From Calonectria ilicicola (taxonomy: Eukaryota > Ascomycota > Sordariomycetes > Hypocreales > Nectriaceae): a stretch of 64,000 bases of DNA. The notes below the pieces were generated by a model. That model was given only the letters and a program-made list of their open reading frames with translations, was not told the DNA's origin and did not search any database. The translations under genes and the position numbers were made by a program. Positions 24,123 through 35,535 of the stretch are shown piece by piece. Where the stretch lies: NCBI GenBank assembly GCA_020809705.1, contig CP085827.1, forward strand, positions 5,642,001 through 5,706,000, given 5' to 3'. Every line of letters starts with the position of its first letter. Positions within the stretch are counted from its first letter, which is position 1.

Positions 24123-27100
24123 ATGACACCCAAACGACCAGCCACGCGTCTCGACTTTGAAATTGCCATTATCTGCGCCCTTGTTATTGAAGCAGATGCT
24201 GTGCGGGGCCTCTTCGACCATGATTGGGACGACGACGGGCCGCCTTACGACAAGGCACCAGGCGATCCGAACGCATACTCCACGGGACTTCTTGGCCGAC
24301 ACAATGTTGTGCTTGCCCATATGCCAGGTATGGGAAAAGCCAATGCTGCAAGCGTTGCGGCCAACTGCCGTAATAGCTTTCCCAATATCAGACTAGCTCT
24401 TGTCGTTGGCGTGTGTGGTGCCGTTCCTATTGTACCTAGCACCAAGACTGAAATCATCCTCGGCGACGTGATTATGAGCAGCGGTGTTATTCAGTACGAC
24501 TTCGGGCGACGGCTTCCAGAGCGCTTCATGAGAAAAGACACGCTTCTAGACTCGCTTGGGAGACCCAATACAGAGATCCGGGCATTATTGGCGAAGCTGG
24601 GTGGCATTCATGATAAGAAGAAGCTGGGAAATAAAATCGCCAATCATCTTGAAAAGCTCCAGAAAGAACCTGAGCTAAAAGCAAGATATCCTGGCATCGC
24701 ACACGACAAACTTTTTGACGCGACATATCGGCATCTTAGCGACGGATTACCGTGTAAGGACTGCGGTTGTAGTGGCGAGCTCATTAAGCGTCATCGCCTT
24801 GATCAATTTATAACACAACCAGTCGTCCACTTCGGCTTGATTGCGTCCGGCGATACGGTGTTGAAGGATGGAGAGGAACGCGATAATATCGCCCAACAGG
24901 AGGGCGTTATCGGTTTCGAAATGGAAGGTGCTGGGGCATGGGACACATTCCCCTGCATCGTGATCAAAGGTGCTTGCGATTATGCCGACAGTCATAAAGA
25001 AAAGGGGTGGCAGCGATATGCAGCTGCAACAGCTGCAGCATGCTCGAAGGCGTTCTTGGAATATTGGGTGCCTTCGGTGACCACCAGTGCGTAATTGTAT
25101 CATGATCTCAATGGACTCGAACTGTGCTGATATTTTGGCAATAGGCCACGTTCGACGTGAATATACACTCGCCTTTAGTTTATCAGAAGTAACCGAAGTA
25201 GACCGATTTGTCGGTCGAAAAGATGAACTCGCAAAGCTACATAGTGTTCTTACTACTAATGCTAATGGACGCCGGATTGCTGTAGTACACGGACTAGGTG
25301 GGATGGGCAAAACTCAATTGACCATCGCTTATTTGAAGAGCTACCATGCGGAATATTCCGCTAATATTTGGCTGAACGCGAGCGACGAGATATCGCTCCA
25401 GGAGAGCTTTTCTAGAGCAGCAAAGAAAATACTTCGCCAGTACCCGGACTTAGTATCTATGAAGACTGCCATAGACAGCCGAGATTCCCACAATGTTGTG
25501 CAGGCTGTTATAAGATGGCTAGATGAACCTGAAAACAATCGCTGGCTTTTGGTTTTTGATAACTACGATAATCCAAAATTACAGAAGGAAGAACAAAGCG
25601 ATAACGTCGATCAAAGCATCAGCCCCCTGGCTGATGAGCAGCCTGCTCAAGAGATTATAATAGCTTCAAAGGCCTATGACATTCGTGCATTTTTCCCAGA
25701 GAACTATCAAGGAGCTATCATCATCACTACTAGATCGTCCGCAGTCACTATTGGGAAGTCAATCTTCCTGAAGAAGTTCACCGAAGTCAGTGAGAGTTTA
25801 GAGGTATTACAGTCTAACTCACAACGGGATGATATTGAGAATGGTAAGGAGAGTGAATCAATTATCAATAGCAAGGCTAACAAAAATGTTAAGATGATGC
25901 AGCTATAGAACTTGCCAAACGGCTTGAAGGGTTACCACTTGCTTTAGCAACCGCTGGAGCTTACTTGAGCCAGGTTACAACAAGTTGTACAGAATATCTC
26001 ACACAATATGAAGAGTCGTGGCTACGACTACAAGAAAATACGCCACGGCTACTATCATACGAAGATCGAGCGATGTATTCAACATGGAACATTTCTTATA
26101 CACAAATTAAACAAAGGAGTCACGCAGCAGCAATGATACTCCACCTTTGGGCTTACTTTGGTCACGAAGACTTGTGGTACGAATTGCTTCGATACGAAAG
26201 GGAGGAAGTGCCATTCTGGTTCAAGGATATAGTGCAAGACCAGTTATCGTTTGATCGGGTGATGCGAATATTGTGCAGTCATGGGCTTGTGGAGGCAGAG
26301 CGGAAAGAATGGGGAATTGACTCCAGAGGCTACAGTGTTCATGCGTGTGTGCACGCATGGATGAAGCATGCGCTAAACAAGAAACACGAAAGAGGTATGG
26401 CTCAGCTCGCAATCCGTTGTGTTGCATCACGTATACCTGATCAGGGCCAAGATAACTACTGGCTAGTACAGCGACGTCTACTTTTACACGTAGATATTTG
26501 CTCATCGTACTTGATGGAATTTGACCAACAGGGTGATGGAAACCATGAATGGATTGGGCATGTGCTCGGTCTTCTCTATGCGGACCAAGGTCGGCATAAG
26601 GATGCAGAAGCAATGTATCAACGAGCTCTCCAAGGCAAAGAGAAAGCATGGGGACCAGAACACACCTCAACACTTGATACAGTTAACAATCTCGGGATTC
26701 TCTACAAAAACCAAGGTCGGCATAAAGATGCAGAAGCAATGTATCAGCGAGCTCTCCAAGGCAAAGAGAAAGCATGGGAACCAGAACACACCTCAACACT
26801 TGATACAGTTAACAATCTCGGGAATCTCTATGCAGACCAAGGTCGGCATAAGGATGCAGAAGCAATGTATAATCGAGCACTTCAAGGCTACGAACAAGCC
26901 ATGGGATCTACTGTCAACACCTACCCTCCGGCACTTGATACAATTCAGAACCTCGGTTCTCTTTTCTATTGCCTGAACAGACTTGAAGAGGCCGAAAACC
27001 ATTATTCTCGTGCACAATCTGGCCTTGCTATAGTATACGGCCACGATAGTGAACGATATAACGACGTATTCTTACTATTAACTAAGATGAGACACAAAGA

Positions 27101-27176
27101 ACAACCGAAGCTCGGGCGACGACGACGGCTTGTAGCCGCATTGATTCCTGATCGTTGGAAATCAAAACGTCTCTAG
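24123..27176 (+). CDS. NLR-type STAND protein: PNP-UDP / NB-ARC / TPR
   Basis: Three exons (24123-25086, 25145-25843, 25894-27176) encode 981 aa. The 58-nt first intron and 50-nt second intron have GTGCGT and GTAAGG donors; both restore phase exactly. Domain 1 (about residues 10-315) is a nucleoside phosphorylase-like PNP-UDP domain, with IICALVIEADAV, VVGVCGAVP, and the late motif GFEMEGAGAWD used by family enzymes to bind nucleoside. Domain 2 is NB-ARC: Walker A GLGGMGKT at 371-378, Walker B WLLVFDNYD at 455-463, sensor-like AIIITTRSS at about 512-519, and GLPLAL at 567-572. Domain 3 is a TPR array of 42-residue units with little divergence. All key NB-ARC residues are present, so it may be functional. 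Fungal NLRs of this class are linked to non-self recognition and heterokaryon incompatibility; that role is inferred. Intact in the middle of decayed relatives. Confidence 0.88.
26585..26962 (+). repeat. Three tandem 126-bp TPR units in the NLR gene
   Basis: Units start at about 26585, 26711 and 26837, a period of exactly 126 bp (42 residues). Units 1 and 2 differ at only three positions over the first 108 bases or so, all A/G transitions, then diverge around the turn (ILYKNQ versus NLYADQ). Unit 3 is equally close at its start and then diverges toward the end of the array. Such identity points to recent expansion or ongoing exchange between units, known for repeat domains of fungal NLR genes. 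Confidence 0.85.
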
Positions 27177-27519
27177 CAATACAAACTCCTAACCTGAGTG
27201 GAATGTCTTTCGGTACGAAAGAAGTTCTTAAGCACACATTTTTGCCTCCGCGACTAGCTACAATCCTCCTGCCCTTGGTGGGCGCAGCGCAAAATATATC
27301 GCAATGTATATTGCCTCGCATCCCGCATGACATACGCGTGCACTTTTCAGTTTAACCCCTCCCTTGAGTGCCATACTTTTACTTTTTTTGTGTTTTGGCA
27401 TTTAATAAGATATTTACAGATTACATATGTTGCAAAGCTGATCTAGTCTTGCTTATGTAAGGATATAGGATGGCCGTTGTATAGGTGGCCAATTTTGTAA
27501 TATATTTGCTTGGGTTATG
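27177..27519. other. 3' flank of the NLR gene; no other feature seen
   Basis: AT-rich non-coding sequence between the NLR stop codon and the decayed helicase. Likely holds the NLR 3' UTR. Confidence 0.5.
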
Positions 27520-30040
27520 TATTTATTTGTAGTAATGATGATCGAGCTTCTCTTATTGTTCTCTCGCGAACTTCTTCTAGCCTAGCCTCGCCGTCGAGCA
27601 TTTTTTTCAGTATTTTATTCCCAACAATATCCTCCACTCGTACTTTCGACAGCAGTATAATGCCATCAAGCGATTTGCACCGCGACAGCTACACGTAGAG
27701 GCTATAGGGATCACATTTTGACGGCTCAGATTGTCCTGTTGTGGCGTTCGATTTTCTTACGGTCCCCCACAGCTCCAACATAATCTGCACAAGGGTTTCG
27801 CCCTGGATCTTGTAGTCTGTGCATGCGAATGCGGCAGTTCAAGGAAGTCAACGGCGGCTTGCGTTGTGTCTCTGCCAAGGCCTCTTCTTGGCCCTCCTCT
27901 TTTTTGTTTTGATTGGTATTTAGGCGGATGTTGGAGTGAGCAAGATTATGCCTAGCGGCATATGATCGAATCGGAAGTTCTTAGTTAAAGCGGATGATAG
28001 TATAATGCCCACGGGTGGCTTGAAGTGAATGATCATGTTGGGAGCAAGCTGATAGCCCGGGAATCTCTTGGTATCTGGAATAACCTCTACGGTGGTGTAC
28101 TTAGCGCCGTTCACTAGCTTCAAACCTGTTTTCACATTCTTGGCTACCACAACTGGCATGTTTGAGATGAACATAAACACGGCTGGTACGTAGATCTTGC
28201 TATTATCCCTAATGCTAACTATAAGTGTAGCCTCCTCCTCTATCATTAGTATCTCATAAGGCTTCCCCTAACGATGCTAAGGCAAAAATATCTGAACTGG
28301 CTTCCGATAATGCCTCTAAAATTCTAAGATCGCATCCATATTTAGGGACCATTAGTACTATTGAGCGGCGTAATAACTATGATATCCTTATCTCCCGGTA
28401 TAGCTCGACCTTCCTGAAAACATCTGTTGTTGAGCAGCTCCATGTTGGATTGGTCCTGCTGCCCTTGACGGATCCGGGTGAGCAGCCGCTGCAGTTCCGA
28501 GTCATCTGCTACACGAACCTGCTCAGTCAACATAATGACGGTAGTAAACCGGGACTATAGCACATGCCCCTTCAACTCGCTTTCTAGTCTGAGGGCGAAT
28601 ACTGGCATTAGCAGTGATTTATACTGTACCGGGAGGAACTGGTGGAAATATCTTGATGATATTACCACGGGGATCTTGCTAAAGTCTTGGTCCAACCCTC
28701 GAGAGGCGCAAAGCTGCTTGTTAATATTAGTGAACGTTTGGAGCCCCAACATGCTAACCTCATCAATAATGAGTAACCACTTTGCCCGCAATTTCTTTCG
28801 CATGTTGCTATCCACAAAAGTTATAGCGCTACCATCATATGGTTTATCGTTAGATTTGCTAGGCTACATCCTACAGGCGGGATGTATGGTCACCCCATTG
28901 ATCCACGCCACGGCAGCCCCCGATAGTGCTATTATGAGCAGCCTATGAAACATACCTTTACTAGCAAACAGCTCAACCAAAGCCTCGAGAATCCTAGACT
29001 CTCCAGTGCCACCCTCCCTGCCTATGAACTCGCATAACTGCAATTTATTGTTGTTTCCAATATTGCTACGGTCGAAATCATCGTCTTCATCTTCGTCCAG
29101 GATACTATCGAGGTAGCGACACACTAGAAGGAAGGCGATTTCCTGCTATTTGTTTAGCGTGAACCTCTTTACAATTTGTCTACCGGCATGGAGAAATATT
29201 GTGGCAGGCCCAAATGCGACCCCAGTACCCGATCCTTAAACATTTTAAGGATCTATTTCTGAGATCCTCATGACATCTTCTCTTACTCCTGTAAAGGTAT
29301 AGGTCAATGATGACTTCGTACCACCAGCTTTATCTTGTGTAATCTAATCTTTATTGAAGCCTCGAATTCGTTGAACGATTTCCCCGTTGCGCCAGTCTTG
29401 CTGTTTAGCTACTAACTTTAGCTGGATTTGTGTGGGAAGCTCACTCCCAGCTACAATGGATGATTGATGTTACTCGGAGGTCTCTGCTGGAGCCACAGTT
29501 TGAAGATCATCTAGAGATTTGCTGACTTCCACAAGCGTCTCACAGAGCTAGTCTAGCAACTTAAGCAATGACTCTAAGCTAGCAATCACCTGATTAGGGG
29601 CTATAGCCCCTTACATCATCTGTGCAAGTCGGCTAAGCCAGCCTATTTCATCTAACCGGTATGCAGTTACTGGACCTAACGGATCTTGTATATCGTCGTA
29701 CCCCAAATAATCTAGATCATCCAAAATATTATTATCCCCTGAAGCGTCTTGCTGCTTTGCATCTTGTCGCGCATCTTCTGCTGATCGTTTCAAGAGCTGG
29801 ATATTTTTTGAGATGGATTGAAGTCTTTTAGGTAGTCACTGCCGCCAGTATTCCCAGATCCTGTGGATGTTGCCAGATTTTAATGTAGTAAACTTCTCTT
29901 ATGGAATAAAGAGTGCAAGGTGCTGCACTGTAGCTCTAGCATAGGATATATCAGCATGAAAGTGCTTTCCTCCCCCGCCTCGATCTTTTCCATGACATCT
30001 TTACTTACCTGCGATATCTACCCCCGTCTGTATCGATATC
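27520..30040 (-). mobile_element. Decayed Pif1/Helitron-type helicase gene, copy A
   Basis: On the minus strand, blocks appear in helicase order from about 30040 down to 27520. They are: an N-terminal region with KRSAEDA and ILDDLDYLGYDDIQDP; a Walker A region FIGREGGTGESRI (normally GGTGKS, the catalytic lysine now GAG, Glu, at 29001-28999); ATSGTAA-like sequence; Walker B LLIIDEVSMLG; MLTEQVRVADDSELQRLL; a PLNS block; and the C-terminal signature AFACTDYKIQGETL followed by SLYV-stop-LSRCKSLDGI. Several stops and at least one frameshift break it; the one before LSRC is consistent with CAG to TAG. Helicases with these signatures occur in Pif1 proteins and in the helicase half of Helitron RepHel proteins. 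No Rep (HUH) motif is visible, so the Helitron assignment is an inference. Confidence 0.7.
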
Positions 30041-30075
30041 AAAATCCTTATCAAGAAACCTACTGATGCGGAAAG

Positions 30076-30121
30076 GGGTCACGTGGGACCCGTCACCACA
30101 GTAGCCCTTTAAGGGCTACTG
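30076..30121. repeat. Hairpin-forming inverted repeats between the two helicase copies
   Basis: Positions 30099-30121 form a nearly perfect 11-bp inverted repeat with a one-base centre (CAGTAGCCCTT, T, AAGGGCTACTG). Just upstream GGGTC (30076-30080) pairs with GACCC (30087-30091) around ACGTGG. CTGG follows the larger hairpin directly. Helitron 3' ends carry a short hairpin followed a few bases later by CTRR, so this is a candidate terminal structure, but spacing is not typical and the other end was not found. Confidence 0.45.
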
Positions 30122-30204
30122 CTGGGAGCAAACAGCAATAATAATCATCTTTCCTTCTACATATACTGAACTCTCTACGTTATCGTATCAGTAAATATGT
30201 AGTA

Positions 30205-30487
30205 TTATATATAAATAGCTTTCTTAATAAGGACTTTGATATCAATTCGAACGTAGACCGATACTGTAGGTAAGGAAGATGCTATAGAACAAATAGACCA
30301 GTCCTTGTACTCGTCGCCAGCAATATCTGCTACAAAGTTCTCCTCTGTTGGACCCAGCTTCCTGAACACGAACCAGTTGTGCTTTTGCATGATCTTCTTC
30401 ACGGCTTGGTATTCCTCTTCGATAAACTCTTGATCGTTTGTATTGAGATTGTGCGTTGGGATTCACGGTCTTGGTAAGGGAAGCCAT
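30205..30487 (-). pseudogene. Short unrecognised coding-like fragment between helicase copies
   Basis: A minus-strand frame reads NTNDQEFIEEEYQAVKKIM, then QKHNWFVFRKLGPTEENFVA and DIAGDEYKDWSICSIASS. An upstream block MASLTKTV sits in another frame, so a frameshift or lost intron separates them. The composition is convincingly coding, but I cannot assign it to the helicase or to a known family. It could be the 5' portion of copy A's element or an unrelated gene piece. Confidence 0.4.
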
Positions 30488-30769
30488 CTCAAGTACGACT
30501 ATCTAAGTTTTCATGAGGGCAACCTTATTGTTGTAAGTTGATTGTATCTTGGTCGGGCGAATCATATGGCCAGACTTAGTTGTATCTGCCACCGTTGTGG
30601 CTTTGGAGCTCCCTCTTGGGTAGAGCCCACGATTTACCAAAATAGAACAAATAGAATCCATAAGTAGAAGGTAGTTGCTAATATATTTATACCAGAGCTA
30701 CAGTATAACATCCCGCACTCTTCGTATCATAGGACAAATTTCTCGCAACATCATCTAGAGGAATTAATA

Positions 30770-32940
30770 GAATTTGGGAATATTGGAGATAGCAGCTCCC
30801 AAAAAGGCTCCAAATTATTGCAGATAGCATCCAGCTCCTTAAGCGATCGGCGGAAGATGCGCGGCCGGATGTAAAGTAATGGACAGTGGTAGGAGACAGT
30901 GATATTCTTGATGATCTTGATGTCTTGGGATATAAAGATATGCAAGACCCCTCAGGGCCAGTGATAGCATATCGATCAGACTATGTTGGCCAGCTTAACA
31001 GATTCATGGCGCTAATACAAGGTACCACAAGCCCCCACCAAGTAACTGTAGGTTCAGAGCCCTTGATTAAGCTCCTAGAGTAGATCCACGAAACTCTTAC
31101 AAAGGTAAATGAATCTGCAGACGATCTCCAAGCCATTGATTCTCGAGAAGGCCCTAAGCAATACCAGCCAACTATGTTAGCTAAGAGTGATTTCCCCCAG
31201 CAAAATCAGCTATCTCAGATTAAAAAGATGCAAGACAAGCGCAGTCAGGAAATTGCGAAGAGAATACAAGGATATAGTGAAGATCAGGTCACGCATAATA
31301 CAGCTGCTAGCACAGAGGCATCATTAAACCATACTTTCACAGGTATAGGAGAAGATATCATGGAGATATTAGAAACAGAGCCTCAGAATACATAGGGCTC
31401 TAATACCAGAGTCGCTTTTAGACCGCCAACAACATTCCTACACACCGGTAGGAAGATCGCAAGGAAGTTCATACTAAACGAGTAGCATGGAATCACTCTC
31501 CTTCTGGTATATCGTTATCTTGATACTATCCCCAAAGAAGACAAAAAGAATGATTTCGATCGCAGCAACATAGAGAACGACAATTCTGCACAGTTATATA
31601 CGTTCCTTGGAGGGGAGGGTAGCACTGGAAAATCCAAGGTTCTTGAGGTATTAGCCAATTTATTTACTAGTAAAAGTATATTATACAGGCTATTAATCAT
31701 AATACCATCAAGGGCTATAGAAGCGTAGATCAACCACGTAACTATTCACTTTGCCTATGGAATATAGCCCAACGAATTAAATAACAAGCTAGATAATAGC
31801 AGCACTATAAGCCTCATGAAGAGCAATATACGAAGAAAATGGTAAGTAAAGTGACTGATTATTATTAACAAGGTAAGTATACCAGATCTGCAAACACTTT
31901 CGAAGATTAACAAGCGGCTTTATACCTCCCGAGGATCCAATCAAGACTTTAGCAGCATCCCCGTGATACTATTATCGGGAGATTTTTACCAGTTCCACCT
32001 AGTATAACATAGGTCGCTATTAATACTGTGGTCTACTCTAAGACTAGAGGATGAAAGGTGGGAGTATGTGTTTTAGCCTCGATTCACCACCGTTATTATG
32101 TTGACCGAACAAGTTCGCCTGGTAGAGGACCTAGTTCTACGGCAGCCATTTACTCAAATCTGGCAGGGGCAGCAGGACGAGTCTAGCATTGAGCTACTAA
32201 ATAGTCAATGTTTCCGGGAAGGCCGGATGATACCATTGGATGAGGGAATCACAGTAGTCCTGCCGTTTAATAGTACTAAGTGGTCCCTGAATATGGATGC
32301 GATCTTGGACTTGTAGAGATACTATCAAAAGCCAGTCTGTATATTTTTGCCTCAACATCGTTGGGGGAAACCCTGAGAAATGCCGGTGACGGAGGAAAAA
32401 GCTGCACTCTTAGCTAGTGTCAGAGATGACAGCAAGATCTACGTGCCAGCTACATTCATGTTCGTCCCCGGTTGTGGTCATCAGGAACATAAACTCAGGC
32501 CTGAAGCTGGTCAACAGTGCTAAGTATAATGCCCTAGAAGTAATTCTAGATACTAAGAGATTCCTAGGCTACCAGCTTGCTGACAATGGGATCGTTCACT
32601 TTGGACCACCCACAGGCATTATCTTGTAATCTAAGTCAACCAAGAACTTCTAATTCGATAAGATGCCGCTAGATACAGTATTACTCACGCCAACATCCTC
32701 CCGGATACCAATGGAAACAAAGAAGAGGAAAGCAAGAAGGAGACCATGGCAGAAGCATAATGTAAGTTGGCGAGCATTTCCCTGTACTACGGCATTCGCA
32801 TGTACCAATTACAAGATCCAGGATGAAACCTTCATCAAGATCGTCCTAGAGCTACGAGGAACCGCGACGAAGATTAATTCCGTAACTGAGCAAACCGAGC
32901 CATTGAAGTGAGACCCCTACAGGGATGAGTAATTTTGGGT
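30770..32940 (+). mobile_element. Decayed Pif1/Helitron-type helicase gene, copy B, head to head with copy A
   Basis: Plus-strand blocks repeat the order of copy A: LKRSAEDARPDVK-stop, DSDILDDLDVLGYKDMQDP, Walker A FLGGEGSTGKSKVLE (lysine kept, about 31600-31645), LIIINKVSIPDLQ in place of the Walker B acidic motif, MLTEQVRLVEDLVLRQPF, VVLPFNSTKWS, and AFACTNYKIQDETF. Stops occur throughout and it ends near 32940 without the SLYVQLSRC block, so it is also 3'-truncated. Copies A and B are divergent paralogues, not a recent duplication, since they differ at many residues. Copy B appears more A/T-rich and more degraded than copy A. Confidence 0.7.
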
Positions 32941-33182
32941 ATAGATTTTTGTGTGCTTAAAGAGATCTTCCGTACCGAAAGATAAAGACATTCTAATTAA
33001 TCAATCATTCACCGTCGCCGTTATCTTTCAAGTCATTCTAGTCAGATATTGATTGCTAGATCATTCCGACTGTTTTCGCAAGAGCTTAGTATAGGAATAT
33101 TGTATGATATTCTGTCTTATTGATATACTTTGACTGCCTATAGCGATCATTTTCTCCAATATTCTACATATTCCAAACAATC

Positions 33183-34892
33183 TCAAGTCATCCTCTCTCC
33201 CATTCCCTGAACCAACTCCATCCTATCCCACCAAAACCGCATCCGGCTCATTTCCTCGTCCGTAAATCTCCTCTCCTTCACCGGGATCCCCCTTCTTTGC
33301 CCGCCAGCAAGCTCGTCGTTATCTTGTCCAAACACCAAGATCCTGGGTTCTAACGGCACAAACGCAGGCCAGACATCTCCCAAGTCGCCTGTGGGTTCGC
33401 TTATAAACCTCGTCATGCGCTTGTGCATCTCGGCCGCCACGGCAAGCATCCCTGGGACGCCGCCCAGTAGGGCCTCCTCACGTGCGGCGGCGGAGCTCTG
33501 TGAACCGTGAACGGCAGCATTGAGGGGGCCCGTGGCTCCTGCATACTCGTAGACGTAGACACGGGCACCAGCCTGTGAGAGGACATCGGCTGTGTGCAAC
33601 ACCGGCGCGATGTAGGCGAAATCTCCGTACGCAGCACCGAGACGGCGGAATTGCGGGTTCCCGTTCGGCCCCCCAGTCCGGTTGTATGGCGAAGACGGAA
33701 CTGTGGCCGGATCTGGATACAAAGTCTCGAGTGTGTCCAAGTCAGCGGACGAAAAGCCCGGGATGAGCGAGGTGAAGAAGGTACGGAAGTCGGAGCTGGA
33801 CGATGTGGAAGCTGGAACAAAACCAATCCCCTCGTGTGAACAGAATCCGGTGATTAGACACATGTTCTTTGCTCGCCCGTCTGCAATACGGTCTTTCCAG
33901 AGTCGAATAGGGAGATCCGGGATCACACCCCCTTCACCGTCAACAACGGGTTGGAAGGGCCAATGGACTGCGCTCTCACTAGCCGACCAAACCCTGCCAG
34001 CAGCTTCGATGAGGCTATCTAAGGGCAGAGCCTTGAGCTCGGCAAGATTAGAGCAGCGTGAATATTCTAATAAATTGCGGTACTGAGCCACCGTACGGGG
34101 GTGGGAGGTGGAAAGGACAAGCCGGGCCGTAGGCGAACCTGACTCCAGGATAGCTTTGTGGAAAAGAGGAGGGTCCGGAGAAAGTAGATGGTGGCCAATC
34201 TAAAATATACGTGTAAGCAAAGGAAATTCCTATACATCACTCAAAAAGAAACCAGGTGGTGTAAGTGAAGCAAACAAGCTGAATCCCCTCAACACCAAAA
34301 CAATCCAAACAACACTCACCGAATGTGCACCAGCACTCTCCCCGACCACAGTCACCTTCGTCTTATCCCCCCCAAATGCTCCAATCCACTCGTCTACCCA
34401 CCTCAGCGCCGCCGCCTGGTCCCTCAGCCCCAAATTGCACCGTCCGCGCTCATCCCCATCGAGCGGCGGGAACCCGAGCACGCCCAGACGGTACGCAACG
34501 CTGACGCCCACGACCGGCTTCTCGCTCCACGCCACCACGGCCTCCATGTCGCGCGCCAGCGGGTTCCCAAAGTTGAAGGCCCCGCCGTGCAGGTACACCA
34601 GCACGGGGAGGCCCGCGCCCTCGGCCGTGCCCGCCACCCGCGTGACGTTGACCCGCAGGCAGTCCTCGTCGCCCGGTGTCGCCATCGTCGGGCACCCTCC
34701 GCCCTCCTTGCGGGCGTCCAGCGTCGTCGTTGGCAGGACAGCCGGGCCCGGGTGCTCGAACCGCTGCGCTGTAGCGTACGGTATGTTGAGGAAGGCCTCC
34801 ACCGGCTTCGGCTGCGTGCGTGAGGCTGGCCGCGACCGGCCAAGGACTGTGCAGGTGCCCAACTGCACTTGGGGGTTGGCGCTGCTCTCCAT
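33183..34892 (-). CDS. Carboxylesterase (type-B carboxylesterase/lipase family)
   Basis: Two exons on the minus strand, 34892-34320 and 34199-33183, separated by a 120-nt intron, encode 529 aa. This is an alpha/beta-hydrolase: the oxyanion-hole motif YLHGGAFNFG and the nucleophile elbow GESAG (Ser186) are intact, with the intron six residues later. FCSHEG is a candidate for the acidic member and AAVHGSQ for the histidine member of the triad. No signal peptide is seen, so an intracellular enzyme is likely. Substrate cannot be told from sequence. It sits at the right edge of the remnant island, about 240 bp from helicase copy B. Its first exon is strikingly GC-rich compared with the AT-rich island next to it. 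Neighbour genes give no pathway. Confidence 0.85.
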
Positions 34893-35513
34893 TCCGGAAG
34901 ACAAAATTAGATATTACGGGTTGTGAGACGATATTCCAAGTTGTCTGTTGCCTATTCTCACTGTGAAGTTGTGTTAGTGGCGGGGTAGAGGGGTGACATT
35001 GTAGTTCGGTGTGGGGCCGGCCGGGCTGCTGCCGTTGCAGTGCACGGAGCCTGTTTATTTGGACGTCATATCATTGCTAGAAGAGTTAAATGGCTTCTCG
35101 CAGGTTTTACTCAGACCCAAGATAAATCCTCAAGAAACAATTGGTTAGAACATGAGTGGTAATCACTATCACCTGTCTACACGTGTCAAAGCCAGCAGTA
35201 AGTGGATAATCTCAAATGAAATATATAGCTAAGCTATGCAATACAGCAAGAAGCGAACTAAGTTTATGCTAGCAGTTTCCCAGTTTCCCTTGGGTATTGG
35301 CGCAGAGTAACGCCTTTCAATACTTGATCGATAATGTCTCAACACCAAAAAACACCCCCCTATAAAACACCCACAAAAAAAAAACAAGAGCACTTGATGA
35401 GTGCCAGAACGCCATCCTTTTCCCAACTCCGAAGCTAATGGCCAAATTATTACTCCCTCTGTGCGGTTCAGACCTCTGAACAGAATCGAGACCAAAACTC
35501 CACACATGTGCTT
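34893..35513. other. Intergenic between the carboxylesterase and the FELPGEA gene
   Basis: Carries the esterase promoter and, on the right, the 3' flank of the next minus-strand gene. An A-run is present near 35385. No gene recognised. Confidence 0.5.
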
Positions 35514-35535
35514 TGTGGTGTAATATTACACCACA
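35514..35535. repeat. 22-bp perfect palindrome spanning a stop codon
   Basis: Positions 35514-35535 equal their own reverse complement (TGTGGTGTAAT then ATTACACCACA). The minus-strand stop codon TAA of the gene ending at 35526 is inside it. It may form a transcript 3'-end hairpin; no direct evidence. Confidence 0.6.

Noticed and set aside
27520..32940. A functional Helitron
   Set aside because: Both helicase copies have several stops and frameshifts, no Rep/HUH motif was found, and TC/CTRR ends could not be placed.
35519..35530. TAATATTAC, identical to the geminivirus/CRESS-DNA replication-origin nonamer
   Set aside because: It is simply the centre of a palindrome around a stop codon; there is no Rep-like gene, iterons or GC-rich stem-loop as in viral origins.
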